Shown here: in pieces, positions 1 through 15,696 of the stretch
Position numbering within the stretch: the stretch's first letter is position 1
Layout: each line of letters starts with the position of its first letter
Assembly: GCF_003144115.1 (NCBI RefSeq)
Contig: NW_020312014.1
Coordinates: 401,150-465,149, forward strand
Length of the DNA: 64,000 bases
From: Tilletiopsis washingtonensis
Taxonomy: Eukaryota; Basidiomycota; Exobasidiomycetes; Entylomatales
Direction of reading: 5' to 3'
The notes under the pieces: model-generated
Database searches by the model: none
What the model was told of the DNA's origin: nothing
The model's input: only the letters and a program-made list of their open reading frames with translations
Made by a program: the position numbers and the translations under genes

Positions 1-1117
<1,117 letters not shown>

Positions 1118-1460
1118 CTTATCATTCGTTCTCATGCGTGCCCTGCCGGCGCTGCGTGTGCGCATGCGCGCGCGCGCGGGGCCGCGGATGGCACTCTTCG
1201 CCGTTGCGTCAAGAGCCGCCGCCGGATGGCGCCTAGAAGAAGGCGCGCTCGACTGCTTCCGGCCGGCCCCGTCACTCTGCCTCTGCTGCTGCGCTCCTTT
1301 CGCCTCACTTTCTGTCTCTCTCAGGTGCAAATTATACCAAGCGCTGCTGACGCGGACGGCGACGTGGGTCATGATGGCACAACGCGTGTTCTCAGCGGAA
1401 GGTGCGGGTACAAATACAGAGGCGGGCATAGGGTATATGTTCGCTCGGGCCGCAGAAAGG
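1118..1460. other. Convergent intergenic region ARF6 / p150Glued
   Basis: About 340 bases between two converging stop codons. It should hold both 3' UTRs. It is less GC-rich around 1325-1445, with short A/T runs that could serve 3' end formation. No gene is seen. Confidence 0.6.
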
Positions 1461-4400
1461 TCACTGGGCCAACAGGGGAACGGTCGGGAGTCGCGCAAGG
1501 AGATCGGCGCTTTGGCGGCCCTCGCCGGCGGCCGCGTCCGAGCCGCGTGGGGCACGCCGGGCGCTGCGCACCGAGTCGGCGAGACGCTCGATGCGCGCCT
1601 GCAACTCGAGACGCTCGCGCTGCTGCGCCGCGAGCTGCGAGCGCGGCTGTGCGGCAAGGCGACGCCAGGTGCGCACTGGAGCTGCTGCCGATCCATCGGC
1701 GGGTGCTGGGGCAACGCGAGGGAGCGTGATGACGCGCGGCGAGGCGGCTAGGCGCAGCAATTCGGCGTACAGCGTCTTGCTCTCGCGCACCGCCGACACT
1801 GGTGCGCTGGACTCTGCGGCCCGGCGCGGTCGTGGCGTGCCGGCCTCGGCGTCGTCCTCGGCGTTTGATGGCTTGAGCGGTGCGCTCGGCAGCACGGGCA
1901 GTGCCTCGAGCTGCTGCAGCATGCCGGCGCTCTTGAGATAGCAGTTCTCAGCGCGGACCACCGACAGGACGTTGCGCGTGGCCTCGAGCTGCTCTGCGAG
2001 GTAGCCACTCTCGAACGATGCGGCAGAGGAGTAGCCTCGCTGCAGTCCTGCGGCGGCTGCAGCGTCCTCGTCGCCGCCGGCGCGCTCGCCGCTTTGGGCC
2101 TCGCCGGCCGTGCTCGCGGCCGACTTGGCGCTGGCCTGTGTCAGAGTGGCGTTCTTGCGCTCCGACGCCTCCAGGTCGGCCTGCAGGGACTCGTGCACTG
2201 CCTGGTACTCCTTGAGCCGCCGCTGTGTCTCGGAGAGCTCCTGCGTGAGGCGCGAGAGGTCGTCTGCCTGCTCCTTCGTGCGGTCAACCTGCTTCTGCAG
2301 CCGCTCGAGCTTGATGGCGCCCTCCTGCAGCTTCTGCTCTCGCGCGTTGATCTGCAGCAGGGCCTCGCGGAGCTCCTCCTTGAGCTTCGCGATCTGGCGC
2401 TCGGCGTCGACGTTGTGCGCAGCCTCGGCCTTGATGTCCTCGACGCGCAGCAGCCACGGCTGCGAGCCAAGGACCTTCTTGACGTTCTCCTGCTCCAGAG
2501 ATGCGGCAAGGATCGGCGGGATGGCGGATGACAAGTGCGCAGAAGAAGACAGTGCCTTGTCCCAGATCTGGTCGTCGCTGCCCGGCTCCATGTCGCCGTC
2601 GCGGAGAGCGTCGGCGACGAAGCCGATGAATGTGCTCATCACGAAGGGCGCCTTGGTTGTGCGGACCTCCGAGGTGTAGGCAGCGACGGAGCGCGCCAGT
2701 GCCTTGGCGAAGACGACGAGAGCCGAGCCGATGCCGCCGAGCGGCGGCAAGCCCATGATCACCTCGATCCGCACGGCCTCCTCGTTGTCGTACAGGCTCG
2801 TCAGACGGCGCAGCAGCTTGCGCGTCGGCACCTTGGTAGAACGCGCGTTGTTGATCAGCTCTTGCAGTGGCGCAAAGACGTCGTCGTCGAGTGTCTTGCC
2901 ACCGAGCTCCCACTCGGTCTCCTCCTCATTGTACAGCGCGGCGAGCGTCTGCTTGGTGAAGCCCAGCGCGGCGATCAGAGTGTCGAGGTCGAGGTCGATC
3001 AGCTGGGCCGCTCCGACCTCGCGCGCGGCCAGGTCCGCCTCGGTCTCGCCGCTGAGGTTGAGCGAGAAGTGCTCCACCTCCTTGACGAAGGCCGCGAACT
3101 CGCTGCCGCACTCGGCCTCCTTGAGGTCCTCGTGGCGCAGCGAGTAGATGAATTGGTCGATGCGGCGCTCGATGCGCTCGTACTCGCGGTAGCTGCGGCC
3201 GGCCTTGAGGAACGTCTGCACCGGCGCGAGCTTGAGCACGCCGACGATCTGGCGCGACACGGCCGTGAAGTGCGCCAGGCTGTTGCGCATCTGGCAGATG
3301 CCAATGAGGTGCTCCGGCACAACGCTGGCGAGCGCGCCGGCGATGTCGTAGTTGCCCTCCACAATCGTGCGGATCAACTCCGACTTGTGTGCCATGCGCT
3401 GGAAGAAGAGCAGGGCATTGACGGCGTCGGCATCGGCCTCGAAGTACGCCGCCGGCAGGTAGGCACGCGTCATGTCGAGGTGCGCAATGGCCTGCGAGGC
3501 CTCGAGGCGGCCCAGCTCGAGCTCGATCGTCTTGGCCTGCGACTTGAGCGCAGACGACTGCAGCTTCATGCTGAGGTTAAGCATGGCCTGGCTCTGGTTC
3601 GCCAGGCCGCCCGGGCCCTCCTCGCCGGGCGTGCCACCCTCCTCCTGCGCAGCGCGCTGCTGCGCCCGCACGGCGTCGATCTCGCTCTGTAGGCTGACGA
3701 TGAGCTCGCGGAACTGCAGGCGCATGCGCTCGTTGTCGGCGATGTTGGCCTCGAGCAGCTCGTTGCGCGCGTGCAGCTCGCGCAGCTGAAAGTCCTTAAG
3801 GTCGACCTCCTCCTGCAGCTGGCGCTCAGTCTCGATGTGTGCCTCTTCCAGCTCGTTGGCGACCTCCTCGTGCGCCTCAGCGTCCTGCAGCGAGGCCTTC
3901 ATCTTCTCGAGCTTTTCCGACAGCGTCAGGTTGCGATCGGTCAGCTGCACGAGCATCTCCTCGGTGCTCAGCGCATCGTCGAGCTGCTCCTTGAGGTCTT
4001 CGATGACTTCGTTGGCGCCCTCGAGACGCGACGAGACGGTCTCGAAGCGCTGCTGCAGGTCCTCGAGCAGGAAGAGCTCCTTCTCGAGCTCGGAGATGCG
4101 GCGCTTCTGCTCGCCCTCCGTCTCGCTCGTGAGGTCGCGCAGTCGCCAGAGGGCCTCCTTGAGGCGCTCGTTCTGCTTCTCCAGCTGAACGTAGCCCGGC
4201 GCACGTCCGACCTTCTCGCCGCTCTCGGAGGTGTCGCCAGCTGCAGCAGGGGCGGAACGCTCCTCTGGCACGCCCTCGGCCTCGAGCAGCGCTTTCTCGG
4301 CGGTCAGCACTTCGACGTCCATCGTGAGCTCCTCCACACGCTCGCGCTCAGCGTCGAGCTCTTCCTTGAGCGCTTCTGCGCGCTCCTCCGCCATCTCCTT

Positions 4401-5963
4401 GTCGAGAATGGACATCTCGACCTGGTCGGTGAACTCTTGCAGCTGGCGCTCCAGAGACTCGCGCTCCGACTCCCAGTCCTTCTCTGCCTGGTAGAGGTCC
4501 CTGACCTGGATCTGAAGCTCTTGTTGTTTCGCTGCAGAGCGGGCTTGTCAGTGAGACAGCGCGGAGCACATCAAGCGCCGTACTCACTGAGCATCTTGGC
4601 CTTCAGCGACGCAAGCTCCTCATTCTCCTGACGCACAGCTTCCATCTGGCGCAGTCGATCCCGGTCTTCGTCGCGCTGCTTCTCTAGCACACGCGCCGTC
4701 GCCTTGAGTTCGTCGACCTCGCGCTGAAGCGCGCCCACCTCTACGGCGCCTGCGGGTCGCTTGCCCGTGCTGGCAAGAGACATGTGGTCACGCTTGCCGA
4801 TCCCGCTGGTGCTCGCGCTGAGAGCTGCGCGACGAGCCGACGGCGACAGCTCGTCGTCATGGTCCGAGAGGACAGCGCCGGGTGAAGCGTCGTCCAAGCT
4901 GGCGTCCATCAGACTCTCGGAGTCTTCGTCGCGGCTCTGCCGCCGCGCCGAGAGCGTCTTCTGCGTCTGCCTCGACGCAGTCGCTGCCGCAAGCCGTGCA
5001 GCCGGCGTCCTCGGTGCGATGGCCAGTGCTGATCCCGCGCGGCTCTGTGTACGGGCCACGGGCGTGCTGGCAGCAGGCACACCGGTGTGGGCACGCGACA
5101 GCGCCGGCCGAGCCGGAGAGGCAATCTCTGAGGCACCGCCAGGCGCCATCGACGGGCGAGTGCGCGGCACAGGACGCAGCGCGGCACGCGCAGTTGTCGC
5201 ATCGACGCTTCTCGCCGAGGCCGCGGCAGTCCTGTCGGTGCCGGCTGCAGCTCGTGGAGCCGCGGCAGGCTGGGTGCCAGGTCTCAGCGCACGGGCCGTC
5301 GCAGCCGAGGGCGTCGAGGTGCGGCTCTGGCCAGAGTGGTACACTCCCGACGAGGACGAGGCAGCGGAAGAGGCCGCGCGCTTCAGCGGACTGACCGCGC
5401 CGCTTATCGTGGAGCCGGCGCGGGCGGCGCCCGGCTTGAGAGGCGATGTGACCCGAGGCGGCGCGAGCGACGAGCGCGGGCGGCTCGTCGTCGATGTGGC
5501 CGAGGACATGCGGGACTGCGCGCGCAGCCGCTCAGCAGCGGCATCAGAGACTCTCGGCTGCGACACTCACCACAGGTGCCGGTCGCTTCACTGGGCTGAC
5601 AGGCGTGCGCACAGGCGCGGGCGGCGGCGGCATGAGCTCCTGCTCGTCCATCTGCGACTCCTCGTGCTCGCTGTACAGCTCCTCGAGCGCCTCGTCGTCG
5701 CTCTCTACGTGGCCGATGACGTGCACCTGGCTGGCGCGCACGAAGACGCCGTGGCCATCGGCGGCGTCAAAGTAGCGCTTGCCCTGCACGACGCCGTTGT
5801 TCTTGCCATTGGGCTCGTCGAGCTGCACGCCGACCCAAACGCCGGCGGCGAAGGCCGTCTGGCCCACGAAGAGCACCTCGCCGAGGCCGAGCTTGGCGAT
5901 CTGGCAGCGGTCGTGCAGGCGCAGCACGGCGGGCTGCGCGCCCGTGGCGCGCGGCGTCGACAT
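1461..5963 (-). CDS. NIP100: Dynactin subunit p150Glued (CAP-Gly, coiled coil)
   Basis: Largest dynactin subunit, which links dynein to microtubule plus ends and cargo. Exons (minus strand): 5963-5571, 5515-4588 and 4531-1461, giving about 1463 residues, in the range of p150Glued. A CAP-Gly domain occupies roughly residues 20-85 (LGEVLFVGQTAF, GVWVGVQLDEP, GKNNG, RYF, HGVFV). A Ser/Ala/Pro/Arg-rich basic region follows to about residue 400 and resembles the microtubule-binding basic segment. Long heptad-rich coiled coils come next, then the central dynactin (p150 helical) domain and a final coiled coil. The start at 5963 places the CAP-Gly domain close to the N terminus as usual. The CAP-Gly signature reads GKNNG where most members have GKNDG. 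The promoter side faces a 4.4-kb gene-free region. Confidence 0.93.
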
Positions 5964-8900
5964 GCCGGGCAGGGCGGGGTTGCGCCGGGTGTGGAGTGCG
6001 CCTTGTGGAGAGGAGGTGTTGGTCTGCGGTGCGGTGCGGGCTGAGCCTCGCGACGCGCCAAGGGCGGCGGCGGCGTGGGAGCGCCAGCCGCGCAGCGAGC
6101 CGCACGTCGGCCGACGCGGCCGAATGGCCCGACCGCGCCCGACCACGCGCCAGCACGGACGAGGCCTCGAGCTCATCGCATCCTCCTGCTCATGTCCCTC
6201 TTCTCACTCGACTGCCTCGGCCGCCGGCGGGACGATCCGCTGCGCGCGCCTGCTGTGTACGCACGCGCATCTCGGACCGGGCCCAGCGCCCCCTCTGGGT
6301 GAGCGTGTGTCACATGGCCTGTCAGCAGCAGGACGGATGAGTAAGCAACGCACCCTTGGGTTGCGGCTCCGGACGCCGGCGACGGCGAGGTCCGCCCGGC
6401 GTCGGAGCGCGCATTCGCCCGCAAGTCTTAGCGAAGGACGAGCGGATGCACACGCAGCTGCATCCTGCAGCATCAGCCGCCAGCACGCCGCACAGCAGGC
6501 AGGCAGCCGACGGCCCGAGCCGACGGGAAGCACGCAGAGGGTGCAGCCGCTGTCCTCCAGCGAGGCCTCGCTTGGCGGAGCAAGTCAGGGCCGCCGAGGG
6601 CGCCAGCAGCCGCAGCGAGATCCGCACCCGTGCGGGCCTGCCGCGCGGCGCGGCCGCTGCTTCGTGCTTTAGACGGCGACCCGAGGTTTCGAGCGACCAC
6701 CGCAGCCGCCAGGGTACGCTACGGCTGCGGTAGCGTGCAGCCGTCCGCAGCTCGGCGCCCCGGTCCTCTCCTGCGCGCGCGATGGGGGCGACGAGTTGAA
6801 AGACGGCTGCGGCATTTGCTAAGGCGCTACGAGAAGGCGGTGCGCGCTTGCGGAACCCCTTCCAAGGGCGCGGCCCTGCGCCAAGAGGCCGTGCCGGCCG
6901 GCCCACGCTTGCGGCCGCTGCCTAGCGCATGGAACACAGCATGCACAGCGACAGCCGCTCGCCCAGATCTCGACGGATCAAGACGCCCGTGGCGGCCGAA
7001 CGGCAGAGGTCGTCCTGGGTCCTGCCCCCTGAGCGCCGAGCCGAGCGCGTCTCTGCCCCCCTGGCAGCACGCTCTCTGCGTGCCTGCGGTGGCCGAAGCT
7101 GCGCCGCTGCGATCCAGCATGCTTGGTGATGCCAGCGCGCTGCGCAGACTCCCGGCTGCCGCTGACGTCGAGCTCCTTCCGCCAGCGCGCCTCTGCATGG
7201 CTGCCGCGCTGCTGGCTGCGAAGATCCGGCGCCGACGCCGCAATACCGGCTGCTTCCGCCGCCTCGTCTTGCCTCGCTGGCACTTTGTGCGCCCACCGCG
7301 CCTTCATGCCGCCACGTTCTCTGCACCTCGAACCGCAGCGATGCGCAGGACCCTGCGGACGGCGCTGCGTGCCCTTGCTAAGCAAGCGGCAGCGCACGGA
7401 AGCGACGGCTAGCGCGCACAGAGCGCGCACCGATGCGAGCGATGCCCGCCCGCAGCCGCGTGGGATGACGTGCGGGCGGGCAGCCGGCAGCACGCGCACG
7501 TCACCGCCCGCTGCTGCTGCGCCTGCTGCGGCATGCGGTGACCGCCGCAGCACAGGCAGCCCACCAGCTGGTGCCGCACGCCGCACGGTGCGCTGCGGCG
7601 GTTGGGCCGGATCGCGCATGAATGCTGCGTGCTGCTGCGCTGCATGCTGCTGCTGCATGTGCAGCTCTTCTGCGCCGCTCGTCCCCCACAGCACCTGCGC
7701 GTGCCCCGTCGCAGGTCGCCGTGGCACTGCCGAAGGGGCTGCGTCGGCCCGTGAAGGCCTCCAACGCTTCCTCGCGCAGGAGCGCCGATGCTGGCGCTGC
7801 TGTTGCTGCGCTGCTGCTGCGCCCTGCGCCTGCGCCTGTGTCGCCTCAAGCGGTGCCTGCCTCCCACGGTCCACCTTCTGAGCCGAAGAACGCATGCACC
7901 TGCGCCTGCCACACCTGCCCTGCGCACGCCTGCAGGCGCCTCAAACTGTGGCTCGGGTAAGATGACGCAGCCGCACTCGCGGCTGCCGCTGCCGCGGCCC
8001 AGAGGCGATCGATTCCAATTTGACTCTGCTGCAGCGTCCGCGTGTACAGCACGCCGCACGCAGCGGGGTCTGCATCGGCTGCACGCCGGCCTCCAAGGCT
8101 GCGACGAAAACGCAGCACGGGCAGGCGTTGCGGCCGGCGATGGCGTGGCAGCAAGACGTGGCCTGCGCCGCACGCGCGAATGGCCGCGCTCGGCGCTCCC
8201 GCCGAGGACACCGGCGCCTGGCGTTCCTCGGCGCAGCAGAGTGCTGCGCAGCCAAGAGCCGGGTCGGCGCGGCGCCGGGGTGCGGCGGCAGCAGACGAGC
8301 GACGAACGCCGAGCACTGGCCGCGAATCAGAAGCAAGCGCCAATTCGACGGCCTCCATACGCGTCCCTGCCGAGCCTCTCGCGACTCGCGCGCGCTGCCG
8401 CTGCCGCACACTCCGCCGCACGGCGCCGCGAGGCGCTTGCGCCTATTCTCCGATCAAGGTCCGATGTCACAGCGAAGTCTAGCGCTGCGCAGAGCCCGTG
8501 GCCGGAAGGGCTGAGCCCGCCGCGCGTGGCATGCCCGCGGCAAGCGAGCAGCGCGCCTCGGCAGCGTCTCAGGAGGCAGCCACAGCGCCTCGAGGGGCGC
8601 GCTGCCGATGCAAAGGCGCTGCGGCGGCCGCGCATCGACGAGGAGCGATGCCCACTTCTTCGCACGGCGCCGCTGACAGGCATGCAGGAGGGGCATGCAT
8701 GGCACGACGAGTGGCGGAGTGACGACGGCGGTGACGATGCGGCAGCGCAGCAGCAGCACAGCGGAGGCAGGCGGCAGCGATGGGCAGCCGCAGCCACGGC
8801 CTCGGGCGCTGCAGCCGGGAGCCGAGGACGGGGTGCGGCGCGCAGGAGAGGTGCGGCAGCGGAGCAGGCGGCAGCACCGCAGCGTGGCATCACCGCAGCC

Positions 8901-10350
8901 TGCAGCTGCAGCCGCCAGCCGAAGCAGCAGGGGCAGCCTCTGGCGCAGCGCCGGCCCTTCGCGCCGCGGCGTGGTCGCCGGCGCCGCTGCTGAGCTTGCT
9001 GCATGCTGCCCAGATGCAGGCGCCGACAGCAAGCGGCAGCAAGCCGTTCGCGGCCGCCGCCTCGCCGTGCACCTCCACGCGGGCTGCCGCTGCGCGCTGA
9101 AGTGATCGGCTGCTGCACCCGCCGCCGCTGCCTGCACCTGGCGCCGCCGTCGCCGCCCTTCGCTGCGTCGCCGTCGCGCATGCGGCACCGGCGAGCAGCC
9201 TGCGGCGTGCTGCACCTCTCGTCTGCGCGCTGCAGGCGACCGATGCACCTCCTGCACGCTGTGATTCATCGCAGCCGGGCGGAGTCGAATGTCCCTGCGC
9301 ACGCACTCGCGGACTGCTGCCCGCTCGAGTCCGGGGTGCGGTGCCGAGAAGAAGAGTCGAGGGCTGCGTCTGCGTCCACCGCGCGGCAGCACACGCAGGT
9401 GGCAGCGGCAGCGCCGAGAGCGCCACATTGCCGGCCGCGAGCAGCCAGGCGGGCGCAGGAGCAGCAGCAGAGTCTCAAGGGCAGAGGGCGGATCGCGGCT
9501 CCGCAACATGCAGCGTCGAGGCTGATGCAAGAAGGACGGCGGCATCAGCGGAGGCTGCGACGCTGCTGCTGCCTCCTGGGGGCCGGCGTCGCGCTTGCCA
9601 CCTGCAGCAGCCGCAGGAGGCGTCGAGTGAGATCGCTGCCGGCCGGCGCTGCTCCACTTGCCGCACTCGTCCGCGCGCCCGCCCAGGGCCGCCCGCCGCT
9701 GCTGCTGCCTGCGGCTGCTGCTCGCTGCTGCGTTGTTCACACCGCCCGCCGCCCGGCTCGCTCTTCCTCTCCTACCACCCACTCCTCCGCACGCCGCTCC
9801 TCGCGCCCGACTCGCCCCTCCAGCACGCCCAGCACCGCCGGCGCCGACCTCGTGAGCGCGCCTTCTCGTCTCCACGCGCCGCTGCTGCCGCCCCGAGCTC
9901 CCGCTGCATTGGCCCGCTGCACGGCCGTCCGCGCGCCCTAGCCGCACCTCGGGGCCCACTAGACTAGCCGGCGAGGAGACACCGTGCCCAGCGTGCCTGG
10001 AGCGCTCTTCCAGCGTCGCAGTCTTCCGATCCACGCGCACGGCTGCGTGCTGCGCCGCGCTGAACCCTGCCTCTGCGCTCCCTGCGCCCGCTCGCGCGAC
10101 CGCCGCCGCGGCGCCGTCGCTCTTCTTCCCACGGGCAGCGCCTCTCCACCTTGCCGTCCGGCCTCGACTCGGCGCCGGCTGCGTCCGTCGACCAGCACAC
10201 CACGCATCCGAACGCTCCTGCTCTCTAGGCCCTCGTTGAGCACGCTTCAACGGACACCCTTCGTGCGCGCCCGTCTCGTGCCGCTGCTCGTGCCCAAGTA
10301 GCTCCTGCAGACGTTCTTCGGAGCGCATCCGAGGTACCGTCCACGCAACC
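5964..10350. other. 4.4-kb region without a recognisable gene
   Basis: This lies between the divergent starts of p150Glued and the Zn2Cys6 factor. Both strands carry open frames up to about 630 codons, but the translations are Arg/Ala/Ser/Cys-rich, without domains, as expected from GC-rich noncoding DNA. The middle part (about 6400-9700) is dense in GCAGC/GCTGC words. From about 9720 to 9960 the + strand becomes pyrimidine-rich, which looks like the promoter or transcription start zone of the factor. A long 5' leader with introns or a noncoding RNA is possible. I see no tRNA-like or transposon-like structure. Confidence 0.6.
9720..9900 (+). promoter_or_regulatory. Pyrimidine-rich probable promoter/TSS zone of the Zn2Cys6 gene
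   Basis: The + strand turns C/T-rich here, about 450-630 bases upstream of the ATG at 10351. Fungal promoters commonly carry such CT-rich stretches near the transcription start. No clear TATA box accompanies it. The assignment is inference. Confidence 0.35.
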
Positions 10351-13300
10351 ATGTCCGGCCCTCAGCATGTGCTGAACTACCGCGGTGCCCATGACCAAGG
10401 TTTTGCGCACCCCGTGCAGCAGCAGCAGCATCACCAGGTGCTGCCTCCCATGCAGCAGGGCTCGCACCACTTTGCCGCATCGCACGCCGGCAGCGGCCAC
10501 GGCTTCGGCCACGGCTCCGCCTCGTGGGGCCATGCCTCCGACTACGCCCCCTCGCAGGGCAGCGGCGCAGCCTCGCTGCCCGGCAACCAGTCGACGGACA
10601 ACATCGCCGGCGTCAGCTCGTATGGCAGCGAGTTCGCGGCGCCCAGCAGCGGCCACAACGACATCTACAGCCGGCAAGGCCTCGCCGGCTACCCACAAGA
10701 GCCGGCGCCGTTCTCCAGCACCGCCTTTGAGCCTGTCGCAGCTGCGCCCTACCCGATGCACTCTTCCTCGACCAACGGCGGCCCGACGCACAAGTTTGAG
10801 CCTGGCCTGTCCTTTGCAGACCCCTCGACTGCGCGTGCATCCATTTTGAACGGCGCTCCGCCGCTGTCAAATTCGGTCTCGCACCTCGGGCCAGTGCGCA
10901 GCGGCAGTCTCAATGGCGCTCCGCGACCGAAGCCGCCGAAGAAGCCGCCGCTTGGTCGCACAGACATTTCCTCCGCTGCCGATCCCGAGCACGCCAAGGA
11001 GGTCCTGCGCACCCTGCGAGCGCGTCACCCCGACAGCTCGGAGCCCGCGCCGAGCTGCGATCGCTGCCGCCGGCGAAAGATTCGAGTAAGTGGCCGCCTG
11101 GCACTGTTCCTTCTGACCTTGGCTGACAGCTCTGCTCAGTGTGATCGTGAAAAGCCGACATGCGGCAACTGTGTGCAGAGTGGACGCGAGTGCACCACCG
11201 ACGATGTGCTGCGCAAGCGTGGCCCGCCCAGCAAGAAGGAGCGCGAGCTCATGGAGGCAGCCGGCATCGTCTTCCACGGCGCACGGCCGAAGCAGAAGAA
11301 GGGCCCAAAGCCGGCAGCCAGATCTGCACCTGGCAGCAGCTCGGGCGTGCCCACTGGCGCACGTGGCGGCCTTGCGCCGAGCGGCTTTGCAGCGCCGGCG
11401 GGCGGCACTCAGGGAACGGCACCGGCGCGGGAGAGCTGGAACGACATTCTCGCCAACATGACGGAGCCGTCTCGCCCGCTGAGCCACGTCGCCACCTCAT
11501 CTTGGCAGCAACAGCAGCAGCAACAGCACCAGCCGTCGCGTTCGCTGGACCTCGACGCCGGACAGCACGGCTACCCGCAGGCACCGTCGTCCTGGGACAA
11601 CCACGCGCGCTCGCGCCCCGCCTCTCCCGGTCACGGCGACTCTGGACGCCGTCTCTTCCCACACGGCGCTGTGGGCATGCGCCCGCCGCAGACTGCCAGC
11701 AGCATGCGCTCTGCCAGCAGCGTGCACACATGGGACCCGAGCCGTCCCGACGACGCCTACGGCGGCCAGTCGCCCAGCGTCGACGCCTCGTCGGTAGACT
11801 GGGCGCACGCGCGGAACGCCAGCACCGCCAGCGGTCCCTTCCCCAGCAACGCCAGTGTGCTCTCGGCCGGCGTGCGCAGCTCCGTGCCTGCTCCTTTGCT
11901 GCCCGTTACCGGCACCTCCACGCCGCCGACGTGGTCGCGCGACGAGCAGCGCTGGCAGACTCAGACTTCGCCAGACATGGCGCAGTCGTGGACCTCCGGG
12001 CGCAACAGCATGACGAACACGTCCGGCCCTCTTTACGTCATCGATGCTGAAGGGTGAGTCTGCCGAGCTCGGTCTATCTTCGGCTCTCACTCACGGCCTC
12101 GCCTTTGCAGAGAGTTGCGTCAGCGCGACCCGGCACTGTACTACCGCAGCGTGAGCGACATCATGCGGCAGTGGCCCGACGGCCCCGCGCCCAGCATGGA
12201 TCCCGACCCGCGAGTTGTGGCGCCAGGCCCCTCGGGCGTGTCGGTGTGGGCGAACGCGCAGGCAGAGACGCCACGCTCGCGCTGGCAGGTCGACCGCCTC
12301 ATCTCGCACGAGCTCGCCACCGTGCTCCTGGAGGAGTACTTCTCGTACCAGAACCACATCCACCCCTTCCTCTACGAGCCGCGCGTGCGCAGCATCTTCT
12401 ACGCGCTGCAAGAGCTCGCTGTCGAGCGCCTCGACGGCCGCGTCAGCGGCAACTCTAGTGCGCGCTCATGGAGCCCGCTGCAGCTCCGCCACCGTCAGGC
12501 TCTCATCCTCGGCATCCTGGCCATGACGTCCTGCACGTCCGACGGTCTGCCGCTGCAGGGCGGCGGCGCCGCGCTGGCGTGGGAGTACGGCCACGGCTGC
12601 TTCCACCTCGCGCGCGACTTGCTCTCGCCCACGTCCAGCATGGGCGGCTGGCCGAGTCTCGGCCACGATGCGCTCGGCGGCCAGGAGAACGCGCAGCTGG
12701 AGCGCATTCAGGGCCTCGCCCTCATGGGCATCTACCTGGCGAACGAGGCCTCGCGCGAGAACACGCGCGAGGTGCTGCGCATGGGCTGGGACCTCGGACG
12801 GTCCATCGACGCGCACCGCAGCCGCAGCTTCGCGGCATCGGACCCGCGCCGCTGCGACGACGTCGACCGCGAGATGCTGAAGCGCTCCATGTGGGCCTGC
12901 TTCATGATGCTGCAGATGGTGCGCCTTGCCGCTGCAGAGCAGCGCAAGGGCGTGTACCCTGCCGCCGAGGAGGTGTCGCAGCTGGGTGAGTCTTCACATG
13001 CCAGGGTCCTTCATTCTCTCGCTGACGTTCCGCTCGTACAGACGTGCCAATCCACCTGCACCCCTCGATCGAAAATGAGCCCGCGCTCGAGGCGTGGGTG
13101 TCGGAGCTGCGCGTGGACGTCATTCTCGCCAGCGTGCTCGACTCGCCGCTCGCCGCGCCGCCGATGACGACGGGCAAGGCGTTCGAGAACGAGCAGCAGG
13201 TGCACGACACGCATCTGCGCGAGTCGTGGGCGCGCGAGCTGCTCAGCCAGCTCGACAACTGGGCGGCGAGTGCCGTGTGCTACGACACGCGGCCCTTCAC

Positions 13301-13565
13301 GCCGTCGCTGCCGCGCAGCTTCAACACGAAGAAGTCGCGCGCCAACCACCAGATCTGCCGCTCGCTCATCCGCAACGGCCTCGCCAACGTCGGCTCGCTC
13401 TTCAACGTCGGCGAGGACCCGCGCATCGACGGCACGAACCAGCACGAGCCCGACGACCCGCAGGACCGCGTCAGCGCCTGGATCAGCACCACGCCGTCCG
13501 TGGCGATTCGCGCCCTGTGCGGCGACAAGCGCACGGGCAGTCCCTGGGAGCAAGGCAGCGCCTAG
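10351..13565 (+). CDS. Zn2Cys6 fungal transcription factor
   Basis: Nuclear DNA-binding regulator of the Gal4 class, about 1015 residues. Exons: 10351-11085, 11140-12053, 12111-12985 and 13042-13565. The binuclear cluster follows C-x2-C-x6-C-x6-C-x2-C-x6-C exactly, at about residues 236-263 (CDRCRRRKIR, then CDREKPTCGNC). The first intron falls inside it, between R245 and C246. The N-terminal 230 residues are low complexity (His, Gln, Ser, Gly). A Gln run (about 11503-11531) and a Ser/Pro-rich region follow the cluster. From about residue 550 a helical fungal-specific transcription factor region begins (LISHELATVLLEEYF, then HPFLYEP). The target genes cannot be read from sequence. The 54-nt first intron is in frame and lacks stops, so an unspliced message would insert 18 residues inside the zinc cluster. 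Confidence 0.92.
11503..11531 (+). repeat. CAG/CAA run encoding a poly-Gln tract
   Basis: A short interrupted CAG/CAA microsatellite inside the transcription factor gene encodes seven Gln, then His-Gln. Such tracts are common in fungal activators and may vary in length between strains. Confidence 0.7.
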
Positions 13566-13746
13566 CTGCTCGCACACTCCGCCTCCTCACATATTCTCCC
13601 AGCACCGCCCACCCTGCAACATCTTCCCGTCGAGCATCGCACCGCAGCAGCACCGCATAATACATCCCATTGCACCGCACACGTGTTCGCTGTCTGAGGC
13701 TACAGCTACCACACCGCGCAGGCTGGGTTCACGTTGAGACTTCGGC

Positions 13747-15696
<1,950 letters not shown>

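Noticed and set aside
8454-10352. Long open frame (about 630 codons) on the minus strand
   Set aside because: Translation is Arg/Ala/Ser/Cys-rich with no domain, no splice-supported extension and no family resemblance; long stop-free frames are expected in GC-rich DNA.
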